Positions 1 through 8,530 of a stretch of DNA of 64,000 nt are shown here, one piece after another. Position numbers and translations under genes: made by a program. Origin of the DNA: Ornithinimicrobium sp. CNJ-824 (GTDB taxonomy: Bacteria; Actinomycetota; Actinomycetes; Actinomycetales; Dermatophilaceae); the NCBI RefSeq assembly GCF_001942405.1, contig NZ_MKKA01000055.1:62001-126000 (forward strand). Reading direction: 5' to 3'. The number at the start of each line of letters is the position of its first letter. Positions within the stretch are counted from its first letter, which is position 1. The notes under the pieces were generated by a model. The model did not search any database. It saw nothing but the letters and a program-made list of their open reading frames with translations, and was not told the origin of the DNA.

Positions 1-84
1 CGGATCGTGTCGCACACGGCCGAGGCCACCCTCGATGGCGGCCGCACCGTCGAGCTGCTCATCACCAAGGTGGAGGCGCGATGA
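1..84 (+). CDS. C-terminal end of an upstream protein, possibly isoleucyl-tRNA synthetase
   Basis: The reading frame that begins at base 1 stays open for 27 codons and stops at 82-84, so it overlaps the folC start by four bases (ATGA). The tail ends GRTVELLITKVEAR, with alternating charged and hydrophobic residues. That resembles the last strand of the C-terminal domain of actinobacterial IleS, and an aminoacyl-tRNA synthetase upstream of folC is a common actinobacterial arrangement. Too little is present to prove the family; the coding assignment itself is supported by the overlap. Confidence 0.45.
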   Translation, partial: RIVSHTAEATLDGGRTVELLITKVEAR

Positions 85-1544
85 CCGGCGACGACCAGTT
101 CTTCGAGGGCAACGAGCTGCCGCTCGACCCCGGTGCCGCGGCGCCCCGCACCGCCGCCCGCCGGCCCGGTGCCGCCGAGCCGGTCGACCCCGAGCTGACC
201 GCGCGCTACGCGCAGGTGGTCGAGGAGATCCTCGCCCGCACCCCCGAGCACATGCCCGAGCCGACCCTGCACCGGGTCGCACGCGTGATGGAGCTGATGG
301 GCGACCCGCAGCGGGCCTACCCGATGATTCACCTCACCGGCACCAACGGGAAGACCTCCACCACCCGGATCATCGAGCGGATCCTGCGGGAGATGGGGCT
401 GCGCACCGGCCGGTTCACCAGCCCGCACCTGCACGACATGCGCGAGCGGATCTCCCTGGACGGGGAGCCGATCGGGATCGAGGCCTTCCTCGCCGCCTAC
501 GACGACGTCATGCCGTTCGTGGAGATGGTGGACCGGGAGAGCATGGGGTCGACGGCTCCCGAACGGCAGGTGCGGATGACCTACTTCGAGGTCGTCGTCT
601 GCCTGGCGTTCGCCGCCTTCGCCGACGCACCGGTCGACGTGGCCGTCGTCGAGGTGGGCCTGGGCGGGGTGTGGGACGCCACCTCCGTGGCCGACGGGAC
701 CGTCGCGGTCGTCACCCCCATCTCGCTGGACCACACCCGCCTGCTCGGCTCCACGGTCGAGGAGATCGCCACCGAGAAGGCCGGCATCATCAAGCCCGGG
801 GCGATCGCCGTCGTCGGCGTCCAGGAGCCCGAGGCGATGACCGTCCTCACCGACCGGGCCGAGGAGGTCGGGGCCGACCTGCGCACCGAGGGGGTCAGCT
901 TCGGGGTGCTGGCCCGCGAGGTCGGCGTCGGCGGCCAGCAGGTCTCGCTGCGCGGTCTGGCGGGCGACTACCAGGACCTGTTCCTGCCGCTGTTCGGCGC
1001 CCACCAGGTGCACAACGCCGCGATGGCCGTCGCGGCCGTCGAGGCGTTCGTGGGCGGTGGCGAGCAGCACATCACCGACGAGGTGCTGCGGGGCGGGCTG
1101 GCCGGGGTGACCTCGCCCGGGCGGCTGGAGATCGTCCGGCGGTCCCCGACGGTCCTCGTCGACGCGGCGCACAACCCGGCGGGGGCGGCGGCGCTGGGCG
1201 AGGCCCTGCGGGAGTCGTTCACCTTCACCCGGCTCGTCGGGCTGCTGGCCGTCCTGGAGGACAAGGACGCCGAGGCGATGGTCCAGCAGCTCGAGCCGGT
1301 GCTCGACCACGTCGTCGTCACCCGCACCTCCTCGCCCCGGGCGATCCGGCCCGCCCGGCTCGGCGAGCTGGTCGCCGCCTACTTCGGCCAGGACCGGGTC
1401 ACCGTCGTCGAGGACCTCCCCGAGGCCCTTGACGTGGCCGCCGGCCTGTCCGACGAGGGCGGCGTCGGCGGCGCGGTGCTGGCCACCGGGTCGGTGACGA
1501 CCGCCGCGGAGGTGCGCGAGCTCCTGGGCGTCACCAGCAGCTGA
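81..1544 (+). CDS. folC: Folylpolyglutamate synthase / dihydrofolate synthase
   Basis: This cytosolic Mur-ligase-family enzyme adds glutamate to (dihydro)folate using ATP. The 487-residue protein has an extra 40-residue Pro/Ala-rich N-terminus, then the ATP-binding loop TGTNGKTSTT at residues 86-95 and the following SPHL motif at 114-117 that contacts the folate side. The later D-AHNP motif that marks the C-terminal Mur ligase domain is also present (VDAAHNPAG). Length is slightly above the usual 420-450 because of the N-terminal extension. The ATG overlaps the stop of the upstream gene, which suggests translational coupling. The stop codon lies inside a 15-base tandem duplication. Confidence 0.95.
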   Translation: MTGDDQFFEGNELPLDPGAAAPRTAARRPGAAEPVDPELTARYAQVVEEILARTPEHMPEPTLHRVARVMELMGDPQRAYPMIHLTGTNGKTSTTRIIERILREMGLRTGRFTSPHLHDMRERISLDGEPIGIEAFLAAYDDVMPFVEMVDRESMGSTAPERQVRMTYFEVVVCLAFAAFADAPVDVAVVEVGLGGVWDATSVADGTVAVVTPISLDHTRLLGSTVEEIATEKAGIIKPGAIAVVGVQEPEAMTVLTDRAEEVGADLRTEGVSFGVLAREVGVGGQQVSLRGLAGDYQDLFLPLFGAHQVHNAAMAVAAVEAFVGGGEQHITDEVLRGGLAGVTSPGRLEIVRRSPTVLVDAAHNPAGAAALGEALRESFTFTRLVGLLAVLEDKDAEAMVQQLEPVLDHVVVTRTSSPRAIRPARLGELVAAYFGQDRVTVVEDLPEALDVAAGLSDEGGVGGAVLATGSVTTAAEVRELLGVTSS

Positions 1545-1565
1545 GCCGGGAGCAGCTGAGCCGGG
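1536..1565. repeat. 15-bp perfect tandem duplication over the folC stop codon
   Basis: The unit AGCAGCTGAGCCGGG occurs at 1536-1550 and again directly at 1551-1565. The first copy carries the last folC codons and the TGA stop, so the second is non-coding. A similar stop-spanning duplication occurs at 61741-61784. Confidence 0.9.
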
Positions 1566-1586
1566 CCGACCCGGCGCGGCCGTGGG

Positions 1587-2408
1587 TCAGTGGTCCCCGC
1601 CGTGGTCGGCGTCCTCGGTGGACCCGTCCCCGCCGCCGTCCTGCTCCGCCGCACCGCCCTCGGCGCCCGCCAACCAGGCGGAGACGTCCTCGCGCGGCTC
1701 GGCGTCCCGCTCGGCCAGCATCCGTGTCATCAGCGTGATCTCGCCCGCCTGGGCGTCGACCATCCGCTGCGCGGCGGCCCGCACGTCCTCGTCCGCGGCC
1801 AGGTCGAGGGCGGCCTGCGCCATCTCGACACCGGCGATGTGGTGGGTGGTCATCAGCTGCAGGTAGAGCACCTCGGCCTCCTGCCCCTGCGCCCGGGTGA
1901 GCTCCTCGATCTCGCTGGGGGAGGCCATCCCGGGCATCGGGACCCCGGCCGGCAGGTCGGTCACGTCGTGACCGTCGCCGTGCCCGGCCATCCAGTCCAT
2001 CCGCTCGCCCGGCCGCGCCCGGGGCAGGTCCCACTGCGCCAGCCAGCCGGCCATCATGCCGCGCTCGAAGTTCTGGTTGTTGTCGATGTCGACCGCCAGG
2101 CGGCGCACGTCCTCGTCCTCGGTGCGCTGCATGACCAGCTGCGACATCTGCACCGCCTGCGCGTGGTGCTCGCTCATGTCGCGGGCGAAGCCGGCCTCGG
2201 CGCTGCCCTCCCCGGGCCGGCCGGCGCCGAAGGCCAGCCATCCCAGCAGCACCCCCAGGCACAGGGCCGCCACGGTCACCGCGGCCAGGGCCGGCGCCCC
2301 GAAGGTGCGCCAGCGCTCGCGGGCAGCGGCCCGTCCACGGGCCGTCCCGCCCCCCGTGGCCGGCGCGGCCGGCTCCCCGGTCGTCGGCCCGCCCCCGGGG
2401 GTCGTCAC
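1587..2408 (-). CDS. DUF305 family membrane-anchored His/Met-rich protein
   Basis: A 273-residue protein with a basic, Gly/Pro-rich N-terminus, one membrane segment at about residues 38-62 (rich in Ala, Val and Leu) and an extracytoplasmic four-helix domain. The DUF305 hallmarks are two His-His/Met motifs: DMSEHHAQAVQMSQLVM in the first half and TTHHIAGVEMAQAAL in the second. The tail ends in acidic and His residues. DUF305 is ferritin-like in fold and is often found with copper-handling genes; its biochemical role is not settled. The GTG start overlaps the stop of the DUF3105 gene by four bases (GTGA), so the two are co-translated. This pair sits inside the folC-DUF4233-ndk block on the opposite strand, suggesting an insertion into that block. 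Confidence 0.85.
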   Translation of the reverse strand: MTTPGGGPTTGEPAAPATGGGTARGRAAARERWRTFGAPALAAVTVAALCLGVLLGWLAFGAGRPGEGSAEAGFARDMSEHHAQAVQMSQLVMQRTEDEDVRRLAVDIDNNQNFERGMMAGWLAQWDLPRARPGERMDWMAGHGDGHDVTDLPAGVPMPGMASPSEIEELTRAQGQEAEVLYLQLMTTHHIAGVEMAQAALDLAADEDVRAAAQRMVDAQAGEITLMTRMLAERDAEPREDVSAWLAGAEGGAAEQDGGGDGSTEDADHGGDH

Positions 2409-3016
2409 GACCCGGCCACCAGGTTCTCGGTGGTGCCGCCGGTGCAGGCGGCGCCCGGCTCGGGGGTCTGCGGGCCCTGCTTGTAGTCGCCGATGAACCG
2501 CGTCAGGTCGCCCCGGTCGGCCTCCTCCAGCGTCATCTGGTGGCCCCAGGCCGTGGCGACCACGGCGGCGTCCTGGTCGGGGTTGGGCGAGACCAGCATG
2601 TAGTCCTGCCGGCCCAGGTCCGTGAGCACCTCGACCTGGTCCGCGGGCAGGTCGGGGGAGTAGGTCAGCCAGACCGCCCCGTGCTCCAGGGAGTGCACGG
2701 CGTGCTCGGCCGGCACCGGGTCGTCGTAGACGCCGCAGTTCCACCAGGCCGGGTGGTGCGGACCGCCGACGGGTGGCTGCTCCTCGTAGGTCACCGGCTC
2801 GGTGGTGTGGTCGGCCGCCTGGTACTCGTAGGCCTGCACGGGCAGCCGGTCGCCGACGATCGCCCAGGTCACCGCGCCCACGATGAGCGCCACCACGAGG
2901 GCCGCCGACCCCCAGATGACGGCGCCGCGACGACGCTCGGCCGAGGCGGTGGCCTGCTGGATCCTGGCCACCTTGGCGGCGCGGTCGGGAGAGCTGCTGC
3001 GGTCTGGTCTGGGCAC
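2405..3016 (-). CDS. DUF3105 family membrane-anchored protein
   Basis: A 203-residue protein with a short basic cytoplasmic tail, one membrane helix at about residues 22-45 and an extracytoplasmic domain with the DUF3105 pattern: GGPHHPAWWNCGVYDDP followed by AVHSLEHGAVWLTYSPDL. The His-rich and Cys-containing surface is consistent with metal binding, but no function is established. I chose the GTG at 3016 because it has an AGGAG eight bases upstream and directly precedes the basic tail; longer in-frame extensions lack the typical composition. It is the first gene of a two-gene minus-strand operon with the DUF305 gene. Confidence 0.85.
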   Translation of the reverse strand: MPRPDRSSSPDRAAKVARIQQATASAERRRGAVIWGSAALVVALIVGAVTWAIVGDRLPVQAYEYQAADHTTEPVTYEEQPPVGGPHHPAWWNCGVYDDPVPAEHAVHSLEHGAVWLTYSPDLPADQVEVLTDLGRQDYMLVSPNPDQDAAVVATAWGHQMTLEEADRGDLTRFIGDYKQGPQTPEPGAACTGGTTENLVAGS

Positions 3017-3171
3017 GGTGGTCGCTCCTGGTCGGCGCGGGTCGGGCTGTCGGTGCACAGGGTAGGGGGTGTGCCTGACAACGGCCTGCGCGTCGCGGGC
3101 CCCAGCGCCTGGACGCCGTCCGGACCGTGCGCCGTGGAGAGGCACCCGTCCGGCTCTGGGAGAATCTCCCG

Positions 3172-3611
3172 GTGACCTCCCCCCGACCCAGCCTGCTGCG
3201 ACCGCCCGTGCCCGGCCCGATGACCCGTCGGCTCTGCGGCGCCACCCTGGTCGCCCAGGCGGTCTCGGTGTTCTTCGGAGCCTCGTGGTCTGGCAGCTGG
3301 CCAGGGTCACCGGCGGGCCGCGTCCCGCGGACCCGGCCGTCCTCCTGGGCGGCGGGATCGGGCTGGCGCTGCTGTGCCTCGTGGCCGCCGGGGCGCTGCG
3401 CTCCAGGGCGGGCGTGTGGCTGGGCTGGGCCTGCCAGCTGCTCACCCTGGCCAGCGCCCTCGTCCTGCCCGCGATGGCCGTCGTCGCCGTGCTCTTCGGC
3501 GGGCTGTGGTGGCTCTGCCTGACCCAGGGCCAGCGGATCGACGCCGACCGGGCCCGCTGGGCCGCCGAGGCCGGGCAGGCCCCCGGGCCGGAGGGGACCG
3601 CCGCGGGATGA
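3172..3611 (+). CDS. DUF4233 small membrane protein (apparent frameshift)
   Basis: A small integral membrane protein of unknown function that commonly lies between folC and ndk in actinobacteria. The first part, from the GTG at 3172, contains [20 protein letters not shown]. The natural continuation ([12 protein letters not shown] and two further hydrophobic segments, then a short basic/acidic tail) is in the next frame. The two fit together if one base has been lost near 3283-3290, giving about 146 residues with four membrane segments. The downstream frame ends at the TGA at 3609-3611. Family assignment rests on the RRLC-A-LV start, the hydrophobic profile and the neighbourhood. Confidence 0.75.
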
Positions 3612-3690
3612 CCGCCGCACCCTCCGCGCGACCGGCGCGCGCGCCGCATACCCCCTCGTCCGGCCCCGACCGACCCCGCCAGGAGCACCT

Positions 3691-4521
3691 GTGGACCTGC
3701 TGACCGCGATCGCCCTGGGCCTCGTCCAGGGCCTGACCGAGTTCCTCCCGATCTCCTCCAGCGCCCACGTCTCCATCGCCGGGCGGTTCCTGGGCGTGGA
3801 CGACCCGGGCGCGGCGTTCACCGCGATCAGCCAGCTGGGCACCGAGGCGGCAGTGCTCATCTACTTCCGCCGCGACATCGTCCGGATCGTGCAGCGGTGG
3901 ACCGCGTCGCTGCTGGGCCGGGTCCCGCGCAACGACCCCGACGCGCTGCTCGGCTGGTGGGTCATCCTCGGCACCGTGCCGATCAGCGTCCTCGGGCTGG
4001 CCTTCCAGGACCGGATCGAGACCGGCCTGCGCAGCCTGTGGATCACCGCCACCATGCTGCTCGTCTTCGCCCTGGTCATCCTGGCCGCCGAGCGGGTCGG
4101 GAGGCAGCGACGCGAGCTGCACGAGCTGACCTGGCGGCACGGGCTGGCGTTCGGCCTCTGGCAGGCGCTGGCCCTCGTGCCCGGCGTCTCCCGCAGCGGC
4201 GGCACCATCGCCGGCGGCCTGTTCATGGGCTACACCCGCGAGGCCGCCGCCCGCTACTCCTTCCTGCTGGCGATCCCGGCCGTGCTCGCCTCCGGCGGTC
4301 TGCAGCTGGTCAAGGTCCTCACCGGCGACGCCGTCGGGTCGGGCACCGCCTGGGGGCCGATCGTCGTGGCCACCCTCATCGCCTTCGGCGTGGGGTATGC
4401 CGTGATCGCCTGGTTCATGCGCTACATCACCACGCACACCTTCACCCCGTTCATGGTCTACCGGATCGTGCTGGCGCTCGTGCTCTTCGCGCTCCTGGGG
4501 ACGGGCGTCCTCCAGCCCTGA
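3691..4521 (+). CDS. uppP: Undecaprenyl-diphosphatase
   Basis: UppP (BacA) removes one phosphate from undecaprenyl pyrophosphate at the membrane so that the lipid carrier can be reused in peptidoglycan and glycan synthesis. The 276-residue protein has the usual length. It shows the family signature [14 protein letters not shown] around residues 13-26, with the catalytic Glu17, and the second signature PGVSRSGGT at 164-172. Several hydrophobic segments follow. The GTG start at 3691 has an AGGAG about six bases upstream. It lies just before ndk, which has its own promoter. Confidence 0.95.
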   Translation: MDLLTAIALGLVQGLTEFLPISSSAHVSIAGRFLGVDDPGAAFTAISQLGTEAAVLIYFRRDIVRIVQRWTASLLGRVPRNDPDALLGWWVILGTVPISVLGLAFQDRIETGLRSLWITATMLLVFALVILAAERVGRQRRELHELTWRHGLAFGLWQALALVPGVSRSGGTIAGGLFMGYTREAAARYSFLLAIPAVLASGGLQLVKVLTGDAVGSGTAWGPIVVATLIAFGVGYAVIAWFMRYITTHTFTPFMVYRIVLALVLFALLGTGVLQP

Positions 4522-4551
4522 CGGGGGGCCGGGGCGGCCGGTGCGCGCCGT

Positions 4552-4557
4552 TAGGCT
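4552..4557 (+). promoter_or_regulatory. Leaderless -10 hexamer for ndk
   Basis: TAGGCT fits the actinobacterial TANNNT -10 element and ends six bases before the ndk GTG. Transcription would begin at or next to the start codon, and there is no ribosome binding site. Confidence 0.65.
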
Positions 4558-4563
4558 GGGCGC

Positions 4564-5001
4564 GTGACCGAGACTCCGCAGACCGAACGCTCCCTCGTCC
4601 TCGTCAAGCCCGACGGCTACCGCCGCGGCCTCACCGGCGAGGTGCTGCGCCGGATCGAGGCCAAGGGCTACGCGCTGACGGCGCTCGCCGTCCTCACCCC
4701 GACCCGGGAGCAGCTGGCCGCCCACTACGCCGAGCACGAGGGCAAGCCGTTCTACGAGCCGCTGCTGGAGTTCATGTCCTCCGGCCCGGTGGCCGCCGCC
4801 GTCGTCGAGGGGCACGGCTGCATCGCCGGTTTCCGGTCCCTCGCCGGGGCCACCGACCCCACCGCCGCCGCGCCCGGCACGATCCGCGGGGACCTGGGCC
4901 GCGACTGGGGCACCCGCGTGCAGCAGAACATCGTGCACGGCTCGGACTCCCCGGAGTCGGCCGCCCGAGAGATCGACATCTGGTTCCCCGGGCTGGGCTG
5001 A
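4564..5001 (+). CDS. ndk: Nucleoside diphosphate kinase
   Basis: Ndk transfers the gamma phosphate of ATP to nucleoside diphosphates through a phosphohistidine. The 145-residue protein begins with TERSLVLVKPDGYRRGL and carries the active-site segment NIVHGSDS with the catalytic His at residue 125. It is a few residues longer than the usual 136-140, with a slightly expanded loop around residues 95-115. The GTG start is fixed by the conserved N-terminus and by the TAGGCT element just upstream; no Shine-Dalgarno sequence is visible. Confidence 0.97.
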   Translation: MTETPQTERSLVLVKPDGYRRGLTGEVLRRIEAKGYALTALAVLTPTREQLAAHYAEHEGKPFYEPLLEFMSSGPVAAAVVEGHGCIAGFRSLAGATDPTAAAPGTIRGDLGRDWGTRVQQNIVHGSDSPESAAREIDIWFPGLG

Positions 5002-5008
5002 GCCGGCC

Positions 5009-6031
5009 GTGCCCGCGTCCCCGCCCGACCCCGCGCGCGACTCCGCGTCCGAGGCCCTGAGCGACCTCGACCTGTCCGGGGCGCGCTGCAGCGACGCCGC
5101 CCGGGAGCGGCACGACCCGATGCTGGGCACCGCGCCCCCGCAGCGGCGGTTCCTGCTCGTCGAGCAGGAGGGCGGCTGGGCCTTCGACGGGTTCCCGTCC
5201 ATGTCCCTGCCCGAGGACCTCAAGGCCGAGATCGTCGCCCGCGCCGAGGCCGCCGGGGCCCGGATCATGCTCATCCGGCGCCCCGGGCGGCACAGCTCGG
5301 CCGTCTGCCTCTCCCGCGCCTGGTGCGTCGTCGACCCCGCCGCGCCGTCGGACCGGCGGGTGACGTGGGGGACGTGGGCCTACCCGGCCGAGCTGCTCGG
5401 AGCGGTCGACCGGGTCGAGGAGCTGCACGCGGCGCAGGCGGCCGACGACGCCGGTCGTGTCGTCGTCCCGGACGAGGACCGGCTGATCCTCGTGTGCACC
5501 CACGGCCGCAAGGACGTGTGCTGCGCCCTCCGCGGCCGCCCGGTCGCCCTCGACCTCGCCCGGCGCTGGCCCGAGCAGGTGTGGGAGTGCACGCACACCG
5601 GCGGCGACCGGTTCGCGGCCAACGTCGTGCTGCTGCCCGACGGCGCGACCTACGGCGGGCTGGACACCCCGACGGCGGCCGACGTCGTGCAGGCCCACCT
5701 GGACGGTCGACCGGACACCGCCCACCTGCGCGGCGCCACCGGCCACCCCCGGGCCGTGCAGGCCGCCCTGGTCGCCGTCCACGAGCAGCTCGGGCCGTTC
5801 CCGTGGGGCTCGGTCGCGGTCGAGGACGCCACGGCGGTGGAGCCGACCGGGCAGGAGGTCGCCGCCCACCGGGTGACGCTGCGCCTGCCCGACGGGCGGC
5901 GCGCCCAGGTCGAGGTCGGCGAGCACCGCCGCCCCGCCGCCCGGCTCACCTGCCGCGCCACCGCGCCCAAGGAGTCCCAGGTCCCCGTGGCCGGTCCGGT
6001 CCGGGTCCTCGACGGCCCCGACGCCTCCTGA
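5009..6031 (+). CDS. Sucrase/ferredoxin-like family protein
   Basis: A 340-residue cytosolic protein of the sucrase/ferredoxin-like (Suc_Fer-like, thioredoxin-like ferredoxin) family. The signature is CTHGRKDVCC at residues 163-172 followed by a short helix and then ECTHTGGDRFAANVV about 20 residues on. The cysteine pattern suggests a [2Fe-2S] centre held in a thioredoxin-like fold. The physiological partner is unknown. It starts at a GTG seven bases after the ndk stop, so it probably shares the ndk transcript. Confidence 0.85.
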   Translation: MPASPPDPARDSASEALSDLDLSGARCSDAARERHDPMLGTAPPQRRFLLVEQEGGWAFDGFPSMSLPEDLKAEIVARAEAAGARIMLIRRPGRHSSAVCLSRAWCVVDPAAPSDRRVTWGTWAYPAELLGAVDRVEELHAAQAADDAGRVVVPDEDRLILVCTHGRKDVCCALRGRPVALDLARRWPEQVWECTHTGGDRFAANVVLLPDGATYGGLDTPTAADVVQAHLDGRPDTAHLRGATGHPRAVQAALVAVHEQLGPFPWGSVAVEDATAVEPTGQEVAAHRVTLRLPDGRRAQVEVGEHRRPAARLTCRATAPKESQVPVAGPVRVLDGPDAS

Positions 6032-6042
6032 CCCGGCCCTGT

Positions 6043-6074
6043 CTGCCGACCCGGCCACGCCTGCCGACCCGTCC
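6043..6074. repeat. Imperfect 14-bp direct repeat after the sucrase/ferredoxin-like gene
   Basis: CTGCCGACCCGGCC at 6043-6056 recurs with one mismatch at 6061-6074, a period of 18 bases, in the short gap before the mreB promoter. Confidence 0.7.
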
Positions 6075-6089
6075 GGCGGTCCCGCTGTC

Positions 6090-6095
6090 TACGAT
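6090..6095 (+). promoter_or_regulatory. Leaderless -10 hexamer for mreB
   Basis: TACGAT fits TANNNT and ends six bases before the mreB GTG at 6102. No Shine-Dalgarno sequence lies between. Confidence 0.6.
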
Positions 6096-6101
6096 CCAAC
6101 G

Positions 6102-7157
6102 GTGACCCCCGCCGCCGACCCCGCCGTCCGGACCCGGGGCCGCTGGGCGCCAGGGCGCGACCTGGCGGTCGACCTGGGCACGGCCACGACGCAGGTCCAC
6201 GTGCGGGGCCGGGGCGTCGTGCTCGACGAGCCCACCGTCGCGGCCGTCGACGGCACGACCGGCCGGCTCGTCGCCGCGGGCGAGGACGCGCTGCGGATGC
6301 ACGGGCGCACCCCCCAGGGCGTGCTGACGGTCCGCCCCCTCTCCGACGGCGTCGTCGCCGACGCCGAGGTCGCCGAGCAGCTGCTGCGCCACTTCGTCGA
6401 CCGGGTCCGGCCCGGACGGCTGGTCCGGCCACGGGTCGTGGTCTGCGTGCCGTCGGCGGTGACCGGGGTGGAGCGCCGCGCCCTGGAGGACGCGGCCCTG
6501 CGGTGCGGCGCCCGCTCGGTGCACGTCGTCGAGGAGGTGGTCGCCGCCGCCATCGGCGCCGGGCTGCCGGTCGAGGACGCGCACGCCTCCATGGTGGTGG
6601 ACATCGGCGGCGGCACCACCGACGTGGCCGTGCTCAGCCTCGGCGGCGTCGTCAACGCGCGCAGCGCCCGGATCGGCGGCGACGAGGTGGAGGAGGCCGT
6701 GGTCCGCGGCGTCCGCGAGACCTACGACCTGCTCCTGGGCGAACGCTCGGCGGCCGACGTCGTCCACCGCGTGGGCTCGGTGTGGCCCCTGGCCACCGAG
6801 CTCACCACCCGCGTGCGCGGCCGCGACCTCGGGACGGGGCTGCCCCGCACCGTCGAGCTGGGCAGCACCCAGGTGCGCCGGATGGTCGAACCGGTCACGG
6901 TGCAGACCGTCGAGGTGGTCCGCCAGGTGCTCGACGTCTGCCCGCCGGAGCTGGCCGGGGACCTCGTCGACGCCGGGGTCGTGCTCACCGGCGGCGGTGC
7001 ACTGCTGCGCGGCTGGGCCGAGCGGCTGCGCCACGAGCTGGGCGTCCCCGTCCGGGTCGCCGACGAGCCCCGGCACGCCGTCGTGCGTGGTGCCGGGGCG
7101 TGCGTCGACGACCTCGCCGTCCTGCGCCGGGTGCTCGCCCGCGCCCCGGGCACGTGA
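6102..7157 (+). CDS. mreB: Rod shape-determining protein MreB (actin-like)
   Basis: MreB is a bacterial actin that polymerises under the membrane and guides lateral wall synthesis. The 351-residue protein shows phosphate-1 loop DLAVDLGTATTQVHV near residue 20, with Thr-Thr where most MreB proteins have Asn-Thr. It also has the phosphate-2 loop VVDIGGGTTDVAVLSLGGVV near residue 165 and an adenosine motif, VVLTGGGALLRG, near residue 300. Its Ala/Arg-rich sequence is more diverged than typical MreB but the nucleotide-binding motifs are intact. It is the first gene of mreB-mreC-mreD-mrdA; the mreC GTG overlaps its stop by four bases. Confidence 0.92.
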   Translation: MTPAADPAVRTRGRWAPGRDLAVDLGTATTQVHVRGRGVVLDEPTVAAVDGTTGRLVAAGEDALRMHGRTPQGVLTVRPLSDGVVADAEVAEQLLRHFVDRVRPGRLVRPRVVVCVPSAVTGVERRALEDAALRCGARSVHVVEEVVAAAIGAGLPVEDAHASMVVDIGGGTTDVAVLSLGGVVNARSARIGGDEVEEAVVRGVRETYDLLLGERSAADVVHRVGSVWPLATELTTRVRGRDLGTGLPRTVELGSTQVRRMVEPVTVQTVEVVRQVLDVCPPELAGDLVDAGVVLTGGGALLRGWAERLRHELGVPVRVADEPRHAVVRGAGACVDDLAVLRRVLARAPGT

Positions 7158-7999
7158 GCCGCCGCAGGCGCGCGCCCGGGCAGGGGACACGTCCGCGGTC
7201 GGGTCGTCTCCTTCCGGCCACCGCGCTCGCCGCGACGCTGCTGACCGCGGGGGCCCTCGTCGTCGACCTCGCCCGGCCCCAGGCCCTGGAGTCGGTGCGC
7301 GACGTCGTCGCCGGGGCGACCGCGCCCGTGCGGCAGCTGGTGGCGGGCGAGGAGGGACGGGTCCGCACCCTGACGGCCGAGCGGGACGCGCTCGCGGCCG
7401 AGGTGGCCCGGCTGCGGGAGCAGGTGCGGCGCCACGAGCAGCTCGGCGAGCTGGACGACCGCGTCGTCGACGACGGCCACCGGCTGCTGCCCGCCCGGGT
7501 CGTCGGCTTCTCCCCGGCCACCTCCCCGGTCGGCGGGCGCACCGTGACGGTCGACGTCGGGCGCGACGACGGGGTGGGCACCGACCTGACGGTCGTGTCC
7601 GCCGACGGACTGGTCGGCCGGGTCCTGCGGGTCGCCGACGCCTCCGCCGACGTGCTCCTCGTCGCGACCCGGAGCGTCGTCGTCGGCGTGCGCTACGGCG
7701 CCGACGGGGCGCTGGGCAGCGTCACCGTCGACGCCCCGCCGGGTCTTCCCGCGCGGGAGCCCGGTCGGCTCACCCTCACCGCCCTCGGCGACCTCCCGCC
7801 GGTCGTCGGGGACGAGGTCAGCACGCTCGGCAGCCCGGACGACCGGCCCTACGTCGCCGGGGTGCCGCTCGGGGTCGTCGTGGCGGTGGACCCCGACCGG
7901 GGGCAGCTGGGCCGCACCGCGGTGGTGCGGCCGCACGTGGACACGGCCACCCTGGACCTCGTCGCGGTCGTGCTCCCCGACGGCGGAGGTCCGCGGTGA
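7154..7999 (+). CDS. mreC: Rod shape-determining protein MreC
   Basis: MreC is a bitopic membrane protein that links MreB to the elongation PBPs outside the membrane. The 281-residue protein has an Arg-rich cytoplasmic start, one membrane helix at about residues 17-37 and a coiled coil at about 70-100 (TAERDALAAEVARLREQVRR). A two-barrel beta domain follows, containing GRTVTVDVGRDDGV and GLVGRVLRV. The start is set by the GTGA overlap with mreB, and the stop overlaps the mreD start in the same way. Confidence 0.93.
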   Translation: MSRRRRAPGQGTRPRSGRLLPATALAATLLTAGALVVDLARPQALESVRDVVAGATAPVRQLVAGEEGRVRTLTAERDALAAEVARLREQVRRHEQLGELDDRVVDDGHRLLPARVVGFSPATSPVGGRTVTVDVGRDDGVGTDLTVVSADGLVGRVLRVADASADVLLVATRSVVVGVRYGADGALGSVTVDAPPGLPAREPGRLTLTALGDLPPVVGDEVSTLGSPDDRPYVAGVPLGVVVAVDPDRGQLGRTAVVRPHVDTATLDLVAVVLPDGGGPR

Positions 8000-8530
8000 G
8001 CGCCACGGCGGACCAGGCCCAGGGCGCCCGGGCGGCCCGACCGCGCGGGCTGGCGGTCCCGGTGCGGGCGGTGCTGCTCCTGGTCGCCGCCCTCGTGGCC
8101 TCGAGCTGGCCCGCCGGCACGGCCCGGCCGGACCTGGTCGTGCTCGTCGTCGCGGCGGCCGCCCTGACGCGGGGGCCCGCCGCGGGGGTGCTCGTCGGCC
8201 TCGCCGGCGGCTGCTGCTCGACTGGTGCCGCCCGGGGCCGCCCCCGCCGGGGCCAGCGCCCTGGTGCTCGCCGCGGCCGGGGCGCTGGTCGGTCTGCTGC
8301 GGCCGTGTACGCGGCTGTCGCCGGTCGTGCCGTGGCTGCTCGCCGTGCTCGCCGCCGCGGTGCCGCCGCTGGTCCGCGGGGTGGCGGCCGCCGCCGGTGC
8401 GGGCGTCGCCCGGCCCCTGGACCTGCTCTCCTCGTGGTTCTGGACCGCCGCGGCCGCGGTCCTCCTCGTCCCCGCCCTCCTGGCGCTCGAGCGGCGCCTG
8501 GCCCCGGTCGAGGACGGGAGGGCCCGGTGA
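7996..8530 (+). CDS. mreD: Rod shape-determining protein MreD (apparent frameshift)
   Basis: MreD is a small polytopic membrane protein of the elongasome. The frame from the GTG at 7996 gives a hydrophobic start ending LVGLAGG. The expected continuation (a Pro-Pro-Gly loop, then ASALVLAAAGALVGLLRP and a final hydrophobic segment) is in another frame up to the stop at 8528-8530. The fit requires two missing bases between about 8211 and 8224, inside a run of tgctgctcgactgg. With them restored the protein is about 178 residues with four to five membrane segments, the normal size. Its stop overlaps the mrdA start. Confidence 0.85.

Noticed and set aside
1587-3860. A 757-codon minus-strand open frame
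   Set aside because: Only its last 273 codons (from 2408) have a family match (DUF305). The rest runs over DUF3105 in another frame and the antisense of DUF4233 and uppP, with Arg/Gly/Pro-rich composition typical of GC-rich shadow frames.
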